In this document: positions 34,767 to 46,296 of the stretch, in pieces
Layout: each line of letters opens with the position of its first letter
Position numbering within the stretch: position 1 is the first letter of the stretch
Origin: Gnetum montanum
Taxonomy: Eukaryota > Streptophyta > Gnetopsida > Gnetales > Gnetaceae
Reading direction: 5' to 3'
Assembly (NCBI GenBank): GCA_015680685.1
Contig: MNCI01023267.1
Coordinates: 676,838-740,837 of the forward strand
DNA: 64,000 nt
Position numbers and translations under genes: made by a program
Notes under the pieces: generated by a model
Seen by the model: the letters and a program-made list of their open reading frames with translations, nothing else
Told to the model about the DNA's origin: nothing
Databases searched by the model: none

Positions 34767-35920
34767 TTAGACGTAGTATGGCTTCAAGTATAAGTGGTTC
34801 ACAGGATTTGAAAAATATCTACCATCCATGTTTGCCAGTTTGAAGGATCCATTCTCATAGGCTTTTGTGACTATGAATGGACCTTTCCAATTTTCCTAAA
34901 ACTTGTTTGCATGTTCACAGGCCACTTTGAGAACTAGGTTGCCCTTTTTTATCTACCGTTGATGTAGGTTTGCATGATGCTTTTGCCGTTGCTTGTCTTG
35001 ATACCATTTGATACAACCCAGTATCTATGCATGCTCTTCCTCTAGGGAGTCAAGGTTGATAATCCTTGACTCATTATTTTGGGTCTCATTCATGATGCTT
35101 GAAAGGATCATCCACAGTGATGGTACCTGCAATTCAAGAGGTAACACTACCTCAGATCCGTAAAGTAGGCTATAGGTAGTCTTACCTATAGTTGTCTTGC
35201 GCATCATATGGTAGGCCCACAGAACATAGAGGATTTGCTCATGGCATCCCCTCTTGCTATTGCTAAGCATTCTTTTAAGAAAGTTGATGATGGCCTTGTT
35301 TGTCACTTTTGCCTAAATATTTGCCTATAGGTAGTATGGCGACGAGAAAGATTGCTTAATGCCAAGGTTGCTACAAAAGGTTTTGGTTTCCGCGCTACTA
35401 AACTGTGGTCCATTTTCTATCACAATAGTCATGGGAAGACCAAACCTTATTATGATGTTGTCTAATATGAAGTGAAAAACCTATTAAGATGTAGTTTTCC
35501 TAAGGGGGATAGCCTCTGCCCACTTCATAAAGTACTCGGTGGAAGTAATGATGAAGGTATGCCCTACGGAAGACTTAGGCGTTATGGGTCCTATGATATT
35601 TAGTCCCTATCATTGGAATGGCCACATGATCTGTGTAGGGTGCAACTTAGTAGGTGACATGTGTATAAGGTTTGCATGACGTTGGCACGTGTCACATGTC
35701 TTGAGTTTAGCAAAGCAATCTTGTTCCATTCAAGGCTAGTAATACCCTAGGCATCTGATCTTAGTTACCATGGCCCTGGGAGCTATGTGTCCTCCACATA
35801 GTCCTTCATGGACCTTGCTAATGATTTTTTGTGCCTCCTCCCCACCAATGCAAGTTAACTTTATTCCATCAAAGGAGCGCTTATGTAAGGTATTATCTCC
35901 TACAAGGACATACTACCATG
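34767..35920 (-). pseudogene. Integrase relic of A1, catalytic triad lost
   Basis: Reads GLNIIGPITPKSSVGHTFI where A2 has GLDLIGPITPKSS (first Asp to Asn), RFGLPMTIVIENGPQF where A2 has VTDNGPQF (second Asp to Glu), and ANI-AKVTNKAI where related elements have NGQAEATNK (Glu to Lys). Next come RGCHEQILYVLWAYHMMRK, TTIGKTTYSLLYGSEVVLPLE, and a C-terminal end at 34767 (TYR-rich, YYV stop). The zinc-binding region extends to about 35900 with stops. Integrase would insert the cDNA into chromosomes; this copy cannot act. Confidence 0.8.
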
Positions 35921-35921
35921 C

Positions 35922-36551
35922 TCACTTCCGGATTACATCCCTTTGGGTGGATGTCAAGCCGTGTGGGGGTTCACCATGCTGTAGGTAGGTTTTCACATTA
36001 GAATAGCACTCTTGGGTGTTGGTAGCACTTACGGAGGTCACATGTACTTCTTGGGTGATAAGGTTTGTGCATTCTATTATCGAAGAAGGTAAAGTTGCAA
36101 ATAAGTGTGGCAGCACGTTTAATGCTAGCATAGCTAAGGCATCGACTACAGTGTTTTCATTGCATGGCACATGTTGGATGTCTATCATGGTGAACTATTT
36201 CAATAATTTTTTGGCCAAATCACAGTAGGGCTATAAGTGCAAAGCTTTATAGGTGTAGACTTCAGTGATTTGATTGACGACAAGTTGAGAGTCACCTCGG
36301 ATTTCCAAATGTTGAATCTTTAATTGCTGGGCTACTAGGAGGCCCCTAAGGAGTCCTTTATACTCAACTGCATTGTTCGTACAAAGGAATGTGAAGCGGT
36401 AGGAAAAAGGTTGAATTTCCCTCGAGGAGAACATAATGACGGCAGCAACACTACCACCTTGTCTAGTTGAGGCATCATCGAAATGAAAAATGACCTCAAA
36501 ATACAATGGCATAAGGTTGATATTATCAACATGTTCGTCAGAGAATTCCAA
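35922..36551 (-). pseudogene. Second (plant/archaeal-type) RNase H of A1
   Basis: Carries FHFDDASTRQGGS (A2: SHFDGASTTRGGS), NNAVEYKGLLRGL with the catalytic Glu, LEIRGDSQLVVNQI with the second Asp, and HVPCNENTVVDALAMLAL with the last acidic position (A2: HVPRNENTIVDALATLAL). A second RNase H of this type between the retroviral RNase H and integrase characterises Tat-lineage elements. A stop at about 36228 splits the frame. Confidence 0.8.
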
Positions 36552-36590
36552 CTCTATGGTTGCTTGATTGTCAATGGGTGAGGTTGCAAG

Positions 36591-37135
36591 CTATGTAGCT
36601 ATCACTTGCCCTTTCATTGATGATTGGGCTACATAGTGTAAATCGAATTCCACTGTTATTGCTTTCCATTGGGCTATCCTGCTACTTTTATATAAGTATT
36701 TTGTGATAGCCTGAAGTATGTTGGATTTGAATATAATGTTTACTTGGCTATGGAATAGGTAGTGTCTCCACTTTTTTAGTGTGAATAATAGGGAGAGACT
36801 ATTCCTTTCCACTTCGTTGTATTTGGCTTCGTATGCAATTAATGCATGGCTCAAGTAATAGACTGGGATTTCAGAGCCTTCTTCTCTTTTTTGGCATAAC
36901 AGTGCTATGATAGATGTGTCTAAGGTGGCAAGGTAGATGTAGAAAGGCTTATCCCTCTGTGGTGGGTAAATAGTTGGGAGGTGTAATAGCTCTTTCTTTA
37001 AATCATTGAAGGCTTGCTGGAACTGGGTTTCCCACTCAAAGTTAATCCCTTTCTTTAGTAAGTGTTGCATGGGGTGTAACTTGTTAGTCAACCAACCTTC
37101 TAATGAGCTGTATTCTACCTTGCAACCTACACAAT
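36591..37135 (-). pseudogene. RNase H (RT-associated) of A1
   Basis: From MTNKLHPMQHLLKKG through FQQAFNDLKKELLHLPTIY (the RT thumb/connection block) to DTSIIALLCQKREEG, IPVYYLSHALIAYEAKYNEVER and KWRHYLFHSQVNII. This is the usual Ty3/gypsy RT-RNase H order. A roughly 60-70-bp gap relative to A2 at 37140-37258 removes part of the RT palm-to-thumb segment and shifts the frame. Confidence 0.8.
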
Positions 37136-37258
37136 TCTTTAAGGTTAGTAGGTGGTGCTAGGTTAACGATGGCCTTAACTTTGTCAGGGTCAACCCATAT
37201 TCCAGCCTCCGACACTACAAACCCTAGCATGCATCTAGTTTTAATGCTAAAAAAAAAT

Positions 37259-38110
37259 TTATTTGAGGACTACCTCTAGATCTATGGGATGATCGATAGC
37301 TATTTTAGATTTGACTGCTATGTCATCCATGTAATCGTTGAGTCTCTGTAGGAGGTAGTTGCTAAATATGTAGGTTATGGATCGTTGATAGGTTGCTCCG
37401 ACATTCTTTAAACCAAAGGGAATCATAGTGTAACAAAAAGTTCCCCAAGGGGTCATGAACGTAGTTGTTAACTGATGCTCTGGGTTTATGGAAATTTGAT
37501 TGTAACCTGAGAACCCATTCATGAAAGATAATAACGCATGACTAGCCGTAGTGTCAATAAGTTGGTCGATACTTGGCAACAGGAAGTCGTCTTTAATCAT
37601 TACTTTGTTTAGATCTTGGAAGTCTATACAAATTTGTATTCCTCCCATTTTCTTAGAGACCAAAATGATATTTGATACCCACTCTGAGTAATTGATTGCG
37701 CGAATGAAGCCTGCTTGGTATAGCTTAGTAATCTCGTCACGTATGGCTAATGCGATTTCTGGTTTAATTTTCCAAGCCTTTTGTTGAACCGATTTAACAC
37801 GTGGATCCAATACAATGTTATGTTGTATTAGCCATGGGTCTAAGCCCAGCATGTCATTGTAAGACCATGCGAATACTTTGATGTTGTCTTGAAGGACTCT
37901 AGATACATCTTTCTGCATTTGTTGATCTAGGAGCAAACTTAGTTTTAGTGTCTTTACTTTCCCCCCAGAGGTTTTTATTGGTACTTCAATGAGAGGGTCC
38001 TCGGTCACATCCCCGGCCTCTAAGTCTAAGGCTTGGACCAAATGTTTGGGCCAATCTAGGGATGTTTCCAAGGACGCTACAGTGTTATCAATAGACGAAT
38101 CTCAGTCTAT
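37259..38110 (-). pseudogene. Reverse transcriptase of A1
   Basis: Minus-strand frame with the N-terminal 'LDPWLIQHNIVLDP' segment, then QAGFIRAINYSEWVSNIILV, KKMGGIQICIDFQDLNKV (motif A region with Asp), FLLPSIDQLIDT, SHALLSFMNGFSGYNQI, TTFMTPWGTFCYTMIPFGLKN and the catalytic YMDD at 37322-37333. The conserved second position of the 'F-D-G-Y-Q' block reads MNG instead of MDG, so one motif-A residue is changed. This frame is the least broken part of A1, but continuity with PRO is lost. Confidence 0.85.
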
Positions 38111-38329
38111 TGACTATAAGTTTAGGTATCTTGCAAGCTTGCCATGAGGACTTGTCAAGGTTAAAAGTGAGTGTAGATCACGCTGCATGGACATCTTGTT
38201 CAACCTGCCACAGTAAGGAAAAGCCCTGTGAAGTAATACCTATCTATAGAAATAACACATACTAAATATTTGCAAAGCAACAATGAAACATGAAATGATC
38301 GTAAAATATTTGGCCAAGTTTGCAATTTA

Positions 38330-38625
38330 CCAGTTTAAGGTCTTGGCAGACCGTGAGCGGGTTTGAATATTCAAGGGACATTAACTCTACTAGTTTAAGA
38401 TTGTGGTGGACTGAAACATTGCAAAATCTAGTCTGAAATACAAAATGGGTGCTAAAGCTACCAATTTAAGGTCATGGTGGACTGTTAATAGGTTGTAAGA
38501 TCAAGGCTACTAGTTTAAGGTCTTTGCGAACTGTTAATAGATTTTGTAGATAAGGTTACTAGTTTAAGGTCTTTGCAGACCATGGAGTGCAGTCTTCATA
38601 CAAGTAGGTTGCTAATTTAAGGTGG
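38330..38625. repeat. Spacer repeats between RT and antisense-gene promoter (A1)
   Basis: About six units of (A/C)TAGTTTAAGGTCTTTGCAGACTG type, at irregular 40-60-bp spacing. Counterpart of 47957-48175 in A2. They lie just upstream of the antisense gene TATA box and just upstream of RT on the other strand. Confidence 0.65.
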
Positions 38626-38768
38626 GACAAAATTTTTGGTTGGGCCCACCTATTTGCAAACAAGAATGCTACGCTATTGCAAGTTTGCGTTACAAAAGTA
38701 CTATGCTATGTGGGGCATCTCACATTACTTCGGGTGCAAAAATGGCAAGTTCTTTTTACCTTGTTGGC

Positions 38769-38776
38769 TATAAATA
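38769..38776 (+). promoter_or_regulatory. TATA box of antisense gene (A1)
   Basis: GGCTATAAATAGAGG lies 140 bp upstream of the MAPK start. The sequence and distance match A2 (48360-48367, 162 bp upstream of its ATG), with a conserved CAGAGCCCACAT segment between them. Confidence 0.6.
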
Positions 38777-38908
38777 GAGGTTTATCCCTGGTAAACTTGT
38801 CCTTTTCTCTATTAGAGCTCAGAGCCCACATATGGAGCATAGTGTGATTGTGCCGAGAGAGAACGAAGTTGTATAGCATAGCAATTGATAACATTTTCGA
38901 GTGAAGTA

Positions 38909-40706
38909 ATGGCACCTAAAGGTTAATGCAAGCACTGAGGGCTCACTAAGGTGGACGAAGTCATGGACACTTTGGGGCACCTTTCCCAAGTGTGCGTTGA
39001 AGTGTGGGAGGAGACTCCATTTGCTTGGTAAGTTGCTATGCCGCCTTTGTCATTTAAAATTTAGCAATCATTATTACTGAAATTTGCATCTTTTTCCATT
39101 ATTTTGATGGCCATTTTTACCACTATCTTGCCGTTGTTGCTGGTTGGGCACCATGGCTGTACAGATGTTACATTATAGTTGCATGCAGTATCGCCTTGAC
39201 CGCCATGGTTATGACTACCTTGTCATGGAGGTTTGGGAAAGTTTGGACAGCTTAGCGCATGGTTAGCATAGCATGCCACCCTCAGGAGGGTTTGGCCATT
39301 TGCAAGATGTGACAAGTGAGACATGTGTTCAGTGCAAGTTATTTTGTATAGTCGAATTATGGTTGGGATGACTGTAGTACAATGAACTCTTTCTTATCTG
39401 TAATTTGTGATGTCTTTATTACAGTATAATATTATGTCATAAGTTTGTCGCATTGGTGCTATCGAATCTGCAATGCTGTTGTGTTGCTAAATCTATTTTT
39501 TTGTTAAGTTTGCCACACTACCATGCTTGTCATAGTAAGATGTTATGTGTCGTTGTATTGTGTTCATTTGCTAGCGTTGCTATGTGTCATGCATTTGCAT
39601 CTAAATATTGTTACATTATGCAGGGTTTGATGTCTATGCTACGCTATAATTCTTGTGTTGCTATGTTGTCCATTATTTTTATTCTATTTTGTTTTGTTTT
39701 TTAAAGAAAGATTTACGATTTGAGGGGGCGGGGGGAGGGTCATGCTACACTATTTGCAAAGAAAGTGTCATGCTACACTATTTGCAAAGAAAGTGTCATG
39801 CTACGCTACATGTAATTAGAGGGTTACACTATACTACGTGTAACCTTTAGTCATGTGTAGTGGTAATGTTTGGTTCTTTGTTATGTAGGATCATGTTGAA
39901 ACCCATCTTGATTATCCTAGAGATTGTAGGAGTTCTATGCTGCCTTAAAGAACTGGTGGCCAATATGCCTCCTCCCCATGCATGTGTGGAGTGGCAGGTG
40001 GTCTGGTTCTAGAAGGATGCATGGGACCTCCTACAGTTCCTTCTCCAGCATTTTAGTGTGATTTTTTGGTCACACTTGTCAGCGGAGACAACAACCACAA
40101 TTACAGAAACCTTGTTGCTGGGGGGAAAATCGGGGAATCCTGAAATTTTTGATTGATGGGTCAATCGGAGGTGAGTAGGTAGAAGGTTCCAACCAATATC
40201 CAAAAAGCTTGAGATGCTTAAGTTGGATTTAGAAGATGTGTGAGTATAAGTGCTATCACTTATACAACATGTTGTTTGTCACCCGTTACATGGGAACCTA
40301 TTTTCAGAACCCACCTGAAATCGTTTATTATGCTGGCGGGTGAGTTCTACGAAGGTATTTTATCGTGTAATCTATGTTACACTAGACACAGGTGTTAATA
40401 GTGCATATATGCGTTTCTTGTGTGTTACCAGGGATTTTATTAACAAAAGTGGTCTCCACAGTGACACAGATGCCTTGGCATTGGCACAGATGACCCTACG
40501 AGAGTTTTCCTCAACTGGAAATGTGTGCACCGATGTAATAGGCCAAATTGGGGGTGAGTTCAGAACCTATCCAACCCAATACTCCCAATTTTATGGGAAG
40601 TGTAAAGAAGCCGGTTGGTTGGATAGGGAGTGGACATCCCTCAGGCCGCTCACCGTCGAAGACGTGTTGGTCAATCTCCCACCATTTCCTACACCATTTA
40701 AACTTG
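38909..40706 (+). pseudogene. Antisense gene of A1, exons 1-3 (interrupted by A2)
   Basis: Exon 1 38909-39027 (119 nt, the same length as in A2; MAPK start, then TAA as codon 6; donor G|GTAAGT). Exon 2 39889-40339 (TTATGTAG acceptor; KPILIILEIVGVLCCL, LLQFLLQHFSVIFWSH; donor GG|GTGAG). Exon 3 40432-40706 (DTDALALAQMTLREFSSTGN, GWLDREWTSLRPLTVEDVLVNLPPFPTPF). A2 inserted exactly at the exon 3 donor, and the gene resumes at 59607. Exons 2-3 look like an FCP1/NIF-type domain. An intron 1 stretch (about 39738-39800) has a 33-bp direct duplication containing GCTACACTATTTGCAAAGAAAG. Multiple stops: not functional. Confidence 0.7.
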
Positions 40707-40710
40707 GTAC
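40706..40710. repeat. Target-site duplication GGTAC of A2 (left copy)
   Basis: GGTAC ends at 40710 directly before the A2 LTR, and GGTAC recurs at 59602-59606 directly after the other LTR. Removing A2 and one copy restores AAACTTGGTACGCTGAAG, which aligns with exon 3/intron 3 of A2's own antisense gene (AAGCCTAGTAAGCTAAA). Confidence 0.9.
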
Positions 40711-42548
40711 TATAGCGATCGAAAATGTCGATGGCTGGAAACACTGAGAGGTCGTTGGTCAAATAATCTTAACCCCAGATCAACGTGAGGGACATGCTGG
40801 ATAAAATGGAAATGGGATGCCTTAAATGGTTTGGTTGATTAGACAAGGGCTTAATCGGTGTCACTAAACCTTTTGCAAATGTGTAACTTGAAAAATGAAT
40901 TTTATATCATAAAGTATTGATTATTATATTGCGAGGAAATGAAAATGATGTAAAATGAAATGATATGAAAGAAAATTAAGTAAACTAGAGTTCAGAAATG
41001 TATCGCTTCAAGATTACAACTTTACTTTGTCAAAGTGGATACAATTGGTTGCACGACGCTGTGAAGCAGAGAGATTCCAAAAAGTAACCAGGATGTTCAG
41101 AAGTAAGCCAAGTGTATGATTGAATGTGAATTCAAAAGTTAACAATGCACAATGCTACAAAAGCAATAGAAAAGAGCTAACAGAATGCCAAACGGGGATA
41201 CTAACAATTTTTTGCTAACTTGCAAGTTTTTGCCAATCGGTTTTGCCCTTTGAATTGATAAACTACCCACTTTTTACCAACAGCAATTTTTTCCAACTTG
41301 CTAACTTGCCAACAATGCTCAAAGCTGCATGAAATTGTCAACCCTATGAGTGTTTCTCATTGGGGTATTTATAGGGCCAGGAGCACGCGAGAAATGCGGT
41401 TTGGACGACACGTACCCTAGGCCCATAAGGTGTTGACGTGTCCATGCTGCATGGACATGCAAAGCTAATTGACAGGCCTGCCACACTATAATTACGCTAT
41501 CAGAACATGGAGATGTATGCCAATGATGCAAACAGGTGAAGTGCATTAATGTAGCGTAGCTATCTACTATGCTATGCTACACTCTGGAGTGTAGCATGTC
41601 AACGTAGCATAGCAGGTTGCTACGCTATGCTACACCCCACCACCTGGTACATTGTGTTACATCGTGGAGCATAGCATGTTGGCATAGCATAGCTGCTTGC
41701 TATGCTATGCTATGCTATGTAGCGTAGCATAGCATAGCCACTAGTTTGAAGGAGAAACTTGCGTTCGAGCCAAATTGCAAGTCTTGGAAACTTTTGAAGT
41801 GTTCTAATTGGTTCTACATGTTTTCTACACTGTGTAGCATAGCATACTGTAGCAGCTGGCCTTAACATGTGAAAATGCTGACAATCTATGACCTTTGTTC
41901 TTTGTAATGTGAAACTTGCAAACTTGCTAATCCTACATTTTGAGATGCCTTTCGTCATTCATGCATCTTCGCTACACTATGCTATGCTACGTAGCATAGC
42001 ATACCGTAGCAGCCAACAAATCCTACTTTTTGCTTAATCTGCTACTTTTCCAGTGAAAGAAGTTTTGCTGAAAGACTTGAAGTTGAGTGAAGAAATTGGT
42101 TTTGAAAGGCTGGGAATGCTTGCTAAGTGCAATTAAAATCACTAAGTGAGCTGGGCCTTTCTGTCTTACTCTTGCTACGCTGTGCTATGCTACGTAGCAT
42201 AGCATAGCATAGCACTTCGTCCTGCAACTATCTCCTGAGGATTTCTACGCTACATAGTGTAGCATAGCGTAGCAAACTTCTTGACTAGAAAATTTGCCAA
42301 ACTGTTTTACATAGCCTAAGCATCGTCGACAACCTCACACATCATTTTTGAGTAGACTGTCGGTTGGATGAATCACCCAAGTGGGCAAGCCAGAGAGTCC
42401 ATTGGGCTTGTCAACACTGGATGTAGAAAATTTGCCAAACTAGATAGTGTAAATTCAGAGCACCCATTTCTTGCCCAAGTGACATGATGCTGCCTGAATT
42501 CCAAGGACTTGGTGAAGCAAGAATGCCTTGAAAATTTAGGGTGTTTCA
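40711..42548 (-). mobile_element. 3' LTR of A2
   Basis: 1838 bp. On the minus strand it starts TGAAACACCC (42548) and ends GATCGCTATA (40711), the terminal CA having become TA. TATAAATA (minus strand) is at 41366-41373, with about 650 bp of R/U5 beyond it. U3 carries the palindrome cluster. The long ORFs at 41319-41546 and 41710-41958 are within the LTR and are not genes. Confidence 0.88.
41548..42275. repeat. Palindromic GCTACGCTATGCTAC cluster in U3 of A2
   Basis: At least five separate palindromes built from (C/T)GCTA(C/T)GCTA(C/T)GTAGC(A/G)TAGCATAGC occur near 41555-41600, 41620-41740, 41836-41850, 41965-42010, 42175-42213 and 42245-42273. Each could form a perfect or near-perfect hairpin of 10-20 bp stem. 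They lie upstream of the LTR TATA box, the usual place for enhancers. The same words appear in introns of the antisense gene. Confidence 0.75.
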
Positions 42549-42566
42549 TTGGCCTCTCTTTGTCGA
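42549..42566 (-). promoter_or_regulatory. Polypurine tract of A2
   Basis: On the minus strand GTCGACAAAGAGAGGCCAA immediately precedes the LTR. Just upstream is an inverted pair CTTTGTCGACGTCT...AGACGTCGACAAAG (42562-42603), conserved in A1 (33102-33146) and in the left relative, that could fold next to the tract. Confidence 0.7.
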
Positions 42567-43911
42567 CGTCTGGAGGATGGACCTAGGAGACGTCGACAAA
42601 GAATACGAAACACCACGGAAGAAAAAACACTAATAGTATCCTTTGGTGATCACCAAGATGTCACTTAGCTGTGCTTGAGAGTGTTGCATTGGTTTTGCAG
42701 GGGAGAGGGAAGGGGGTTCAAGAAAATGCTAAAGATGAAACTTAGCAGAATCCCTCATCAGAGTGCTTGTGAGGGAGTTGTTTGCGTGGTCATCTTTTCT
42801 TTTTCTGACCTTCAACCCCTCATCAGAATTCTTAGAGAGGGTAATTGCGAAATAGCTTATGTGTCATTTTTTTAGGCACGTTTTTTTTTCTTGTGAGCAT
42901 TTTCTCTCTTACGCTTTTCTCTTTGCTTTTCTGCCTTTTACATTTGCAAACAACCTTTGTCGCAGGATAGGTGTTCCTTTCCCAGGATGATTTGTGTTAC
43001 ATCCACATGGGGCTTTAACCTACCTACAGATGTTTCCTATGCAGCGAGCTATGTTACGCATGTCATGGACTTTATGGTTGAGCATATGGGAGGGTTTGAA
43101 AAGCATCGGGAAAAGCCTGTAAAAGATGGAAGAGAGTGGAAATTTCGGGTGGTGGAATGAGGTAAAGAGGGTTTAAGGGGAAGGACAAGATGTGCACTCT
43201 GAAGTAGCCAAGCTAATCAAGATAACAACCTTGTAACATTGTAGCATTTTCTACTATGGAAAGACGCAACTTCGACTGGTGCCCCTTTGCTATGTGCCCT
43301 GCAAACATTACAGAGAGAAAACTAAGAGAAACAACCATGATGCAAAATGAAGGGAAATTTCATGCTTGCTACAAATGTTGTTGAAGCTCTAGACATCTTT
43401 GCTGGTGTATGATGTCCAAACTAGGAAGGCCAGTAGCAGATTTGGTAGCATCAACATGGAGGAGCTAGCATCGATGAGGCTAGGGGTTGCTGTGAGTGCG
43501 GATGCCCAGGAATCCCTACTGAAGGTAAGCATTCTCAGTTTAGCTATGGGATTGGCTACCCGATAGCTAAATGTCTCTTAAGCTCAGGCACTGGCAAGGG
43601 CTGGAGGTTAACAATATTATGGCTGGGCCACAATACTACTGGAACTCCAGCGGTAGGTGATGACCAGGGAAGCTACTACCAGGGTGATGAGCCGTGACAG
43701 TAGTAGGTTTGGAGGGTCAGCATGATGTCGTACGACATCTTTGGAGGATCAACAAGATGCCAATAGCAATGGCATTGCATATGTTCCAGAGGGTGTTTCC
43801 ATCGCGTTGTGAACTACATTCTGGAATTACAACGTCCCATCCCATGTCAGCACTATGCATGCTCACTTATTGTGTACCGGTGCAGATGCATGCTGGGGAT
43901 GTGCCGCGAAC
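42567..43911. other. 3' noncoding region of A2
   Basis: Homologous to A1 33111-34450. The ORFs at 42675, 42957 and 43694 are not conserved as proteins. No gene, but DNA similarity between the copies is clear. Confidence 0.55.
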
Positions 43912-44403
43912 CTAGTTTAAGGTCCTGGTAGACCATGATGTGCTGGTTTAAGGTCCGAGCAGACTGTTGTGCTAGTTTTAAGGTCCCAACACATCGTATG
44001 TGCTAGTTTAACATCACAATGGATGGTGGCTATGCTAGTTTAAGGTCCTAGCAGACTGTTGTGCTCATTTATCATCATAGCGGATGGTGGATGAGCTAGT
44101 TTAAGGTCCTAGCAGACTATTTGTGCTAGTTTAAGATCCTAGCAGACTACAGTGCCAGTTTATAGTCATAACGAACTATCTGTGCTAGTTTATAGTCATA
44201 GCGGACTGTCTGTGCTAGTTTATAGTTATAGCAGACTTTCTGTGCTAGTTTATAGTCATAGTGGATGAGATTTTCTAGTTTAACGTCGTAGTGGATGTTG
44301 GTGATGCTTTGCCAGTTTAACATCGTAGTGGACGTTTGTTTACCTTTACCACTTTTATGTCATAGCAGATGTTTGTTTGCTGGTTTTACATCGTAGTGCA
44401 CAA
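43912..44403. repeat. Spacer tandem repeats next to integrase (A2)
   Basis: About fourteen units of 31-40 bp: GTGCTAGTTTAAGGTCCTAGCAGACTGTT changing gradually to GTGCTAGTTTATAGTCATAGCGGACTGTCT and then TTTAACATCGTAGTGGATG. The gradient of unit types along the array suggests local unit amplification. Confidence 0.8.
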
Positions 44404-44421
44404 GCTTACCGTGTTCCTGCT

Positions 44422-45591
44422 TCAGATGTAGTACAAATTGAGATACGAGTGATTCACTAGATTTGCAAACTCGTTGCCGTCCATGTATGCTAGCTTGAAG
44501 GCCCCATTTCCAAAGGCTTTTGTAACCATGTATGGACCTTCCCAGTTTGCTAAAAATTTGTTCACATACTCATAGATAGTCTTGAGAATGAGGTCTCCCT
44601 TCTGTATTGGCCATTGATGTGGATTTGCATGATTTTTTTACCTTTGCTTGCTTTGGTAATGCTCTATGCGAATTAGTATTTGTGCACGCTCCTCCTTTAT
44701 TGAGTCAAGGTTGATGACCCTTGACTCATTATTCTGGGCTTTGCTCATGAAATTAGATAGGATCATCCAGAGTGATGGTACCTAAAACTCAAGAGGTAAC
44801 ACAAATTTAGATCCATAAACAAGACTATAAGGTGTCTTACCTATCGTAGTCCTGCATGTCATCCTGTAAGCCCACAGAAAATAGAGGATTTGCTCATGCC
44901 ATTGCCTCTTGTTGTTGTTAAGCATTCTTTTCAACAAGTTGGTGATGGACTTATTTGTAGCCTATGCCTATCCATTCGCCTGCGGGTAGTATGGTGAGGA
45001 AAATGATTATCTGATGCCAAGATTGTTGTAGAAGGTTTAGGTTTCCATACTACTGAACTGTGGCCCGTTATCGGTCACAATAGTCATGGGAAGCCCAAAC
45101 CTTGTCACGATGTTGTCCAAGATAAAGTGGCAAATCTGCTGAGATGTAGTCTTCCTTAGGGGGATAGCCTCTACCCACTTAGTAAAATACTTAGTGATGG
45201 TGATGATGAAGCTATGCCATACAGAGGACTTAGGCGTGATAGGTCCTATGAGGTCTAGTCCCCATCGTTGGAAATGCCACATAATCTGCGTCAAATGCAG
45301 CTTTGTAGGTGAAACATGTATGAGATTTTCATATTGTTGGCACATATCACACGTCTTGACTTTGGCCAGGAAATCATGCTCCATGTGAGGCCAATAGTAC
45401 CCTAGACGTCTGACTTTTCCAGCCATAGCCCTAGGTGCTATGTGTCCATCACACAATCCCTCATGTACTTCATTAACTACCTTCTGCGCTTGCTCCTCAT
45501 TTATGCATGTCAACAATATCCCGTCATAGGAGCATTTACACAGGGCATTGTCTCCCATGAGCACATATTTCCAAGCATGCTTACGAATCAC
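44422..45591 (-). pseudogene. Integrase of A2
   Basis: The N-terminal zinc-binding HHCC is intact (VNEVHEGLCDGHIA, KTCDMCQQY). The core has GLDLIGPITPKSS with the first Asp and VTDNGPQFSS with the second. The catalytic Glu codon of the expected NGQAEATNK is a stop: the minus strand reads NG-stop-A-stop-ATNK at about 44970-44990. Then RQWHEQILYFLWAYRM, TTIGKTPYSLVYGS and a C-terminal block (KGDLILK, NWEGPYMVTKAFGNGAFKL) end at 44422. The open part is 45591-45037. Without its Glu this integrase cannot cut or join DNA. Confidence 0.85.
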
Positions 45592-45597
45592 ATCTCT

Positions 45598-46296
45598 CTA
45601 GGTAGATGTCAATCCGCTTGGGGGCTCACCATGTTGCAGGTAGGTTTTAATGTTGGTGTACCACTCCTGGGTATCTGCAGCGCTAACAGAGGCTACGTGT
45701 CCCACCTGAGTGATAGGCTCAGTACACTTGGTAATCAAGGTTAGCAAACTCACGAATAAGTGTGATGGAATATTTAATGCTAGGGTGGCTAAGGCATCTA
45801 CTATAGTGTTTTCATTACGTGGCACGTGTTGCACATCTGTAGTTGCAAACTGTTTGAGTAGGCTTTTTTCCAAGTCATAATAGGGTTGTAGGTGTGTAGC
45901 TTTGTAGGCATAGACCTCGATGATTTGATTCACAACTAGTTGTGAATCTCTGCGAATTGCCAGGTGTTGTATGTGTAGTGATTAGGTAGCTAGAAGGTCC
46001 CTAAGTAACCACTTGTACTCTACAACGTTGTTTGTATAAGGGAACGTGAAACGATAAGCTAAAGGGTGCATTTCCCTAGAGGGAAACGAAATGATAGTAG
46101 CTGCACTACCCCCTCGCGTGGTCGAGGCACCATCGAAATGCGAAGTAGCTTCGAGATTCGATGGGATGGCATTGATAGTGCTAACATGCTCATTTGGGAA
46201 TTTGGGATCTATGATCACCTGATCATCGATGGGTAAGGTCGTAAGTTGTGTTGCTATGGCTTGATCTTTCTTTGATGATTGGCTGACATAATGCAA
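45598..46296 (-). pseudogene. Second (plant/archaeal-type) RNase H of A2
   Basis: SHFDGASTTRGGS, NNVVEYKWLLRDLL, RDSQLVVNQIIEVYAY and HVPRNENTIVDALATLAL give the four acidic positions of an RNase HI active site. One stop near 45978 splits the domain. It then runs via QHGEPPSGLTST into integrase. This domain places the element in the Tat lineage. Confidence 0.85.
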
